A DNA stretch of 64,000 nucleotides from Mycobacterium sp. IS-1742 (GTDB lineage Bacteria; Actinomycetota; Actinomycetes; Mycobacteriales; Mycobacteriaceae). Made by a program: the position numbers and the translations under genes. Shown here piece by piece: positions 60,379 through 64,000 of the stretch. Numbering within the stretch: the first letter of the stretch is position 1; every line of letters begins with the position of its first letter. The DNA is taken from assembly GCF_001500125.1 (NCBI RefSeq), contig NZ_LQIV01000023.1:62001-126000 (forward strand), written 5' to 3'. The notes under the pieces are model-generated. The model saw only the letters and a list, made by a program, of their open reading frames with translations. It was not told the origin of the DNA and searched no databases.

Positions 60379-61746
60379 ATGCCAGCAACCCGCCCCGGCG
60401 AATGGCTCGACCCCGACTCGGGGCTCGGACTCGGACTGGAGGACGTCCAACCGGGGACGTTCAACATGACCATCGGCACCGATCGCTACACCTGCCCGGA
60501 GTACGCGGCACGCGAGCGCGAAGCGATCTGGAAGCGGACGTGGCAGATCGCGGGCCGCGTCGAGGATCTGCCGAAGCCGGGCGACTGGAAGAGATACGAG
60601 ATCCTCGATCAGTCGTTCATCATCGTCCGCGGAAAGGACGAGACGCTCCGGGGTTTCGTCAACGCCTGTCGACACCGCGGCAACGCGCTGTGCACCGCCG
60701 ACACCGGAAATGCCAAGCGGGGCTTCCTCTGTCAGTACCACCTGTGGTCCTACGACCTGGACGGCAGGTTGAAGGGGCTGCTGCGCGAGAACCTCGCCGG
60801 CCCGATCGACAAGAGCGAGAACTCATTGCTGCAGGTGTCCGTCGACACCTTCGCCGGCTTCATCTTCCTCAACCCCGATCCCGAAGCCGAGACGTTGCGT
60901 AGCTACCTCGGCGACGACGTGGTCAGCCTGCTCGAGCCCTACAACATCGAGAAGTTCACCACGGTCATGGACGTCACCGAGGCCATCGAGTGCAACTGGA
61001 AAGTCGTCATGGACGCCTTCGAGGAGGGCTACCACATCAACGGCATCCATCCGCAGTTGCTGCAGGTGCTGCACATCAACCCACGGACGGCGCGGTACCG
61101 GTTCTTCGAGAACCACAGCGTGGCGATGGCTCCGTTCGAGGTGGTGGGCGCCGGCGTACAGGACCAGGTCGCCGGGATCCTGGCTCTGCCCGAGACCTTT
61201 CCCGGCACCGTCGCGGTCATCCCACGGTTCCAGGAACTGATCGCGCCTTACCAGGACGCGGACGGAAACGTGGACTTCCCGGAGGGCGTCACCGCGCGCC
61301 AGCTGCTGCAACAGGCGACCAGAGAGGTGCTCACGGGCATGGGACTCGACGTCAGCGGCCTGACCGACAGCCAGATGGTCGACAATCAGGGGTGGGTGCT
61401 GTTCCCCAACTACTTCATGACGGTGCGCGCCGGCGAATGCCACGTCATCATGTCCAAGCCGCACCCCGACGGCGATCCGAACCGGTGCATCTGGCACGTG
61501 GCCAGCTACATGTACGTGCCCGAGGAGTTCCGCGACGCCGTCCGGGCCGAGGCGATCGTGGTGGACACGCCGGGAAGCCACAAGTACTTCGAGGCGCTGC
61601 AGCAGGACTACGAGCAGATGCCGCGTCAGCAGAAGGGCCTGCGCAACGACAGGCTCGAGCACCTGTCGCTGGTCAAGGAGGAAGTCGTCATCGGGCACTA
61701 CCACTCGGTGGTGGACCGCTATCTGGCCGACACCGCACACCGCTGA
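60379..61746 (+). CDS. Rieske non-heme iron oxygenase, large subunit (fifth copy)
   Basis: Protein of 455 residues. Ligands C97, H99, C118, H121 with only 18 residues between, unlike the other four. Iron site E216-x2-H219-x4-H224 in DAFEEGYHINGIH. No small helical partner follows; instead two NTF2-like genes do, as for alpha-beta dioxygenases. Start ATG at 60379 or TTG 60376 after GGAGG; the frame open to 60199 is not real. Likely an aromatic or heterocycle oxygenase from a separate branch. Confidence 0.92.
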   Translation: MPATRPGEWLDPDSGLGLGLEDVQPGTFNMTIGTDRYTCPEYAAREREAIWKRTWQIAGRVEDLPKPGDWKRYEILDQSFIIVRGKDETLRGFVNACRHRGNALCTADTGNAKRGFLCQYHLWSYDLDGRLKGLLRENLAGPIDKSENSLLQVSVDTFAGFIFLNPDPEAETLRSYLGDDVVSLLEPYNIEKFTTVMDVTEAIECNWKVVMDAFEEGYHINGIHPQLLQVLHINPRTARYRFFENHSVAMAPFEVVGAGVQDQVAGILALPETFPGTVAVIPRFQELIAPYQDADGNVDFPEGVTARQLLQQATREVLTGMGLDVSGLTDSQMVDNQGWVLFPNYFMTVRAGECHVIMSKPHPDGDPNRCIWHVASYMYVPEEFRDAVRAEAIVVDTPGSHKYFEALQQDYEQMPRQQKGLRNDRLEHLSLVKEEVVIGHYHSVVDRYLADTAHR

Positions 61747-61789
61747 CATCCGTGAACACCACCACCCCGAGCACCGGAAGAAGGACACG

Positions 61790-62314
61790 TTGAACCTCGA
61801 AGAACGCACCGCCCACCACGTCCGGATGGCCGAGGCGTACCGCGACGCCTACCTGCGCCAGGGTGTGCAGGACGGCGAAGCCTTCGCCGACGCCTGGAAG
61901 TTCGCCGACGACGGTGTGTACGTGTCGCCCTACTTCACCGGCGACCAGGCGTTCCCGTTCAGCGAGTTCCCGACCGACACCGCCAAGGCCTCGACCATGG
62001 AGGCCAAGGCGTATTCGCTGACGTTCCCGGACTGGAAGCCGGCCACCTTCGACTACTGGCCCGCCGCGAACGGTTTGGTGATGAAGACGCGGTGGGAAGG
62101 CCACACCGAAGACGGCGTGAAGATGGGCTTCTACTCGTACAGCTTCGTCCAGACGAACGACGAGGGCGAGCTCATCCGGTGGGAGACCCACGTCAACGAC
62201 GAGTACAACGCCTTCCTCGACGCCGCGATCGGGGTGCACGGGCCGTTCCACGGCACGGGGGAGTACGTCGAGGCGCTGGAGCGCGTGCTCGCCGCCGCGG
62301 GGGTGACGGTGTGA
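61790..62314 (+). CDS. NTF2/SnoaL-like protein
   Basis: Protein of 174 residues with TTG start at 61790 after GAAGAAGG. Segments AEAYRDAYLRQGVQDGEAFADAW and GFYSYSFVQTNDEGELIRWE give the cone-shaped NTF2 pattern. Could be a beta subunit of the Rieske enzyme upstream or a small isomerase/hydrolase. Overlaps the next gene by 4 bases. Confidence 0.72.
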   Translation: MNLEERTAHHVRMAEAYRDAYLRQGVQDGEAFADAWKFADDGVYVSPYFTGDQAFPFSEFPTDTAKASTMEAKAYSLTFPDWKPATFDYWPAANGLVMKTRWEGHTEDGVKMGFYSYSFVQTNDEGELIRWETHVNDEYNAFLDAAIGVHGPFHGTGEYVEALERVLAAAGVTV

Positions 62315-62775
62315 CGACGATCGACGACGTCATCGGCCAGACCAGCGGACGGTCGCGGGCTGTGCTCGAGTACAGCCAGACCATGGGCCGACTGGTGAAA
62401 AGCGCCAAGGATCCCGGCTTCTCGGTCGACAGTTGGGCGCCGCTGGCCGAACTCATCGCCGTCGACGAGTTCGTCCGGATCGGCCCGTTCAAGGAGGTGA
62501 TGAACTGGGCCGAGTACACCGAGTTCCTGACCAACTGGGCGAAGTCCTCCGACTGGGACTGCTCGTTCAAACGCCTCACCGAATCGGATGACGTGGCGTT
62601 CCTCGAACTCGAGGAGCGCAGCCGGGTCGGCGATTTCAGCAGTGTGGTGAACACCGTGTCGGTGTACGAGTTCGACGCCGACGACAAGATCACCTACGTG
62701 GCGGTCTACCTGCAGATGCAGCTGCCCGACCCGGCGGCGCTGCCCGACTTCGAAAGTGCTGGTGGGGCCGAGTGA
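62311..62775 (+). CDS. Small NTF2-like protein
   Basis: Protein of 154 residues: GTG at 62311 (overlap GTGA). Blocks WAPLAELIAVDEFVRIGPFKE, EFLTNWAKSSDWDCSFKRLTE and TVSVYEFDADDKITYVAVYL are compatible with the NTF2/SnoaL fold, though similarity to the previous gene is low. Likely the second half of a small two-protein set next to the Rieske enzyme. Confidence 0.65.
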   Translation: MTTIDDVIGQTSGRSRAVLEYSQTMGRLVKSAKDPGFSVDSWAPLAELIAVDEFVRIGPFKEVMNWAEYTEFLTNWAKSSDWDCSFKRLTESDDVAFLELEERSRVGDFSSVVNTVSVYEFDADDKITYVAVYLQMQLPDPAALPDFESAGGAE

Positions 62776-62826
62776 CCGAGCCATCGACGTCGGCCGACAC
62801 CCGGATCGCATAGGAATTCCGCCGCA

Positions 62827-63582
62827 ATGCCTTTCGAGAACACCACCGCCATCGTGACGGGCGGCGCACAGGGCCTCGGCCTGGCGATCGCCGAAGCGCT
62901 CGCCGCCCGCGGCACCAAGGTCGCCGTCTTCGATCTCGCGACCGACCAGATCGACACCGAGGTCGCCCGGTTACGCGGGCAGGGGGCCACGGTCAACGGT
63001 TACACCGTCGACGTCTCCGACCGCGCCGCGGTCAGGGCCGCGGTCGACCGGGTGCGCGCAGACCTCGGGCCGGTGCTGATCCTGGTCAACAACGCCGGTG
63101 TCGAGCAGTTCGGCAAGTTCAGTGAGATCACCGACGAGCAGTGGGACCGGGTGATGGCGGTCAACCTGCGCGGACCGTTCATCTGCACCCAGGAGGTGCT
63201 GCCGGACATGACCGCCGCGCACTGGGGGCGCATCGTCAACATCTCCTCGTCGAGCGCGCAGGGCGGGCAGTCGCGGATGGCCGCCTATGTCAGTTCCAAG
63301 GCCGGGGTGATCGGGTTCACCAAGAGCCTCGCCCTCGAACTCGGCCCGAAGGGCATCACGGTCAATACCATTCCGCCGGGCATGGTGGTCACCCCGATGC
63401 TGGAGAAGGCCATCGAGGAAGGCCGGTTCACCGCGCCACTGGAGCATTTCGCCAAGATCACCCCGGTGCGCCGCGCGGGCCGTCCGGAGGACATCGCCAA
63501 CGCCGCGATGTTCCTGTGCCAGGACGAATCGGGCTACGTCACGGGCCAGGTGATCGGCGTCAACGGCGGTCGCCGCACCTGA
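62827..63582 (+). CDS. Short-chain dehydrogenase/reductase
   Basis: SDR of 251 residues: VTGGAQGLGLAIAEAL, LVNNAGVEQ, ISSSSAQGG, YVSSK active site and VTGQVIGVNGGRRT. Similar to the 53347 product. ATG at 62827, 52 bases after the NTF2-like gene, likely oxidising the diol or alcohol made by the Rieske enzyme. A perfect hairpin follows. Confidence 0.9.
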   Translation: MPFENTTAIVTGGAQGLGLAIAEALAARGTKVAVFDLATDQIDTEVARLRGQGATVNGYTVDVSDRAAVRAAVDRVRADLGPVLILVNNAGVEQFGKFSEITDEQWDRVMAVNLRGPFICTQEVLPDMTAAHWGRIVNISSSSAQGGQSRMAAYVSSKAGVIGFTKSLALELGPKGITVNTIPPGMVVTPMLEKAIEEGRFTAPLEHFAKITPVRRAGRPEDIANAAMFLCQDESGYVTGQVIGVNGGRRT

Positions 63583-63606
63583 CCGACGCGCCCGGCCGAT
63601 CTCCGC

Positions 63607-63663
63607 CGAAACAGCATTCCCGGTCGTCAAGCGGTTGACTTGACGACCGGGAATGCTGTTTCG
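63607..63663. terminator. Perfect 25-bp hairpin between convergent SDR and P450 genes
   Basis: Arms 63607-63631 and 63639-63663 are exact reverse complements around a 7-base loop CGGTTGA. It lies between the stops of 62827-63582 (+) and the P450 (-), so it can end both transcripts. Unusually long and perfect for a mycobacterial terminator, with TTT and AAA near the outer ends. Confidence 0.8.
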
Positions 63664-63678
63664 CGGCCGGCGTCGCCG

Positions 63679-64000
63679 TCAGCGCAGCACGCGCACCGGG
63701 ACGTGCGACCAGCCGGCGACGTTCTGCATGGCGACCCGGCGGCACTCGTCCCACAGCACCTCGTAATGGGGCATGAAGTCCAGTAGGCGTTCCAGTGCGA
63801 TCGCGCTCTCCATGCGGGCCAGCGCCGCCCCGAGGCAGCTGTGCACCCCGTAGCCGAAGCCCAGGTTCTGTGCCTCGGTGCGGTCGCGGTCGATGTCGAA
63901 GGTGTCGGCGTCGGTGAAGGCCTCGGGATCCCGGTTGGCCGAACCGCCGAGCAGGAACACGGGTTTGCCCGCCGGGATCGTGACCCCGTGGATCGTCACG
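63679..64000 (-). CDS. Cytochrome P450, 3' part (5' end outside window)
   Basis: The last 106 residues are visible. GGSANRDPEAFTDADTFDIDRD is the usual region before the heme, FGYGVHSCLGAALARME is the heme motif, and the Cys ligand is in HSCLG. The frame is open at the window edge (the valine at 63999 is internal), so the start lies beyond. Convergent with the SDR and separated by the hairpin. Confidence 0.92.
   Translation of the reverse strand, partial: VTIHGVTIPAGKPVFLLGGSANRDPEAFTDADTFDIDRDRTEAQNLGFGYGVHSCLGAALARMESAIALERLLDFMPHYEVLWDECRRVAMQNVAGWSHVPVRVLR

Overview
The window looks like a chromosomal segment of a fast-growing mycobacterium (Mycolicibacterium-like). I infer this from the very high G+C, the many GTG starts with 4-base GTGA/ATGA stop-start overlaps, and the gene families present: a mycofactocin-type short-chain dehydrogenase, a wax ester synthase/diacylglycerol acyltransferase, F420-type luciferase-like oxidoreductases, many acyl-CoA dehydrogenases, P450s with a small 3Fe-4S ferredoxin, and a DUF559 protein. 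No rRNA, tRNA, CRISPR array or insertion sequence was found. No gap between genes exceeds about 240 bases. The species cannot be fixed from this window alone.

Layout. 1-11 kb: lipid and CoA metabolism (CoA-transferase, dehydrogenases, acyltransferase, acyl-CoA ligase, WS/DGAT, mycofactocin-type SDR, TetR, acyl-CoA dehydrogenase, enoyl-CoA hydratase). 11-12.1 kb: a lone DUF559 gene between two 61-base inverted repeats. 12.1-18 kb (minus strand): a seven-gene operon of carboxymuconolactone-decarboxylase-like protein, Rieske oxygenase, 109-aa partner, amidohydrolase, SnoaL-like protein and two acyl-CoA dehydrogenases. 18.2-26.5 kb (plus): a beta-oxidation-like operon ending with a TetR and an unknown protein. 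26.5-31 kb (minus): TetR, VOC protein, acyl-CoA dehydrogenase, APH-like kinase and MDR reductase. 31-37 kb: LysR diverging from a Rieske/partner/TauD/F420 cassette, then three minus-strand genes. 38-48.6 kb: AveC-like membrane proteins, a MoxR ATPase with a NorD-like VWA protein, paralogous TetRs, a P450, an EBP-like membrane protein and an aldehyde dehydrogenase. 48.8-59 kb (plus): two more Rieske/partner cassettes, an amidohydrolase, MarR, a KshB-like reductase, an SDR, TauD, P450, ferredoxin and DUF1330. 59-64 kb: TetR and an unknown protein, divergent from a fifth Rieske oxygenase with two NTF2-like proteins and an SDR, then a P450 cut by the window edge.

How the genes work together (inference). 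The region reads as a catabolic island for one or more hydrophobic, probably alicyclic or terpenoid/steroid-like substrates. Rieske oxygenases, P450s and TauD-type dioxygenases would oxygenate; the KshB-like reductase and 3Fe-4S ferredoxin would supply electrons; SDRs, an aldehyde dehydrogenase and F420 enzymes would oxidise or reduce intermediates; ligase, CoA-transferases, acyl-CoA dehydrogenases, hydratase and thiolase would degrade the side chain or opened ring. The substrate is not visible from sequence.

The strongest candidates for something undescribed are: (1) a repeated module of Rieske oxygenase plus a ~110-aa helical partner, present four times; (2) an AveC-like membrane protein in a tightly coupled operon with a MoxR/VWA metallo-chaperone pair, with the AveC/TetR unit tandemly duplicated together with its operator; (3) an EBP (sterol isomerase)-like bacterial membrane protein; (4) two amidohydrolase paralogues that have lost the HxH metal motif; and (5) at least three families of shared palindromic regulatory sites linking distant operons.
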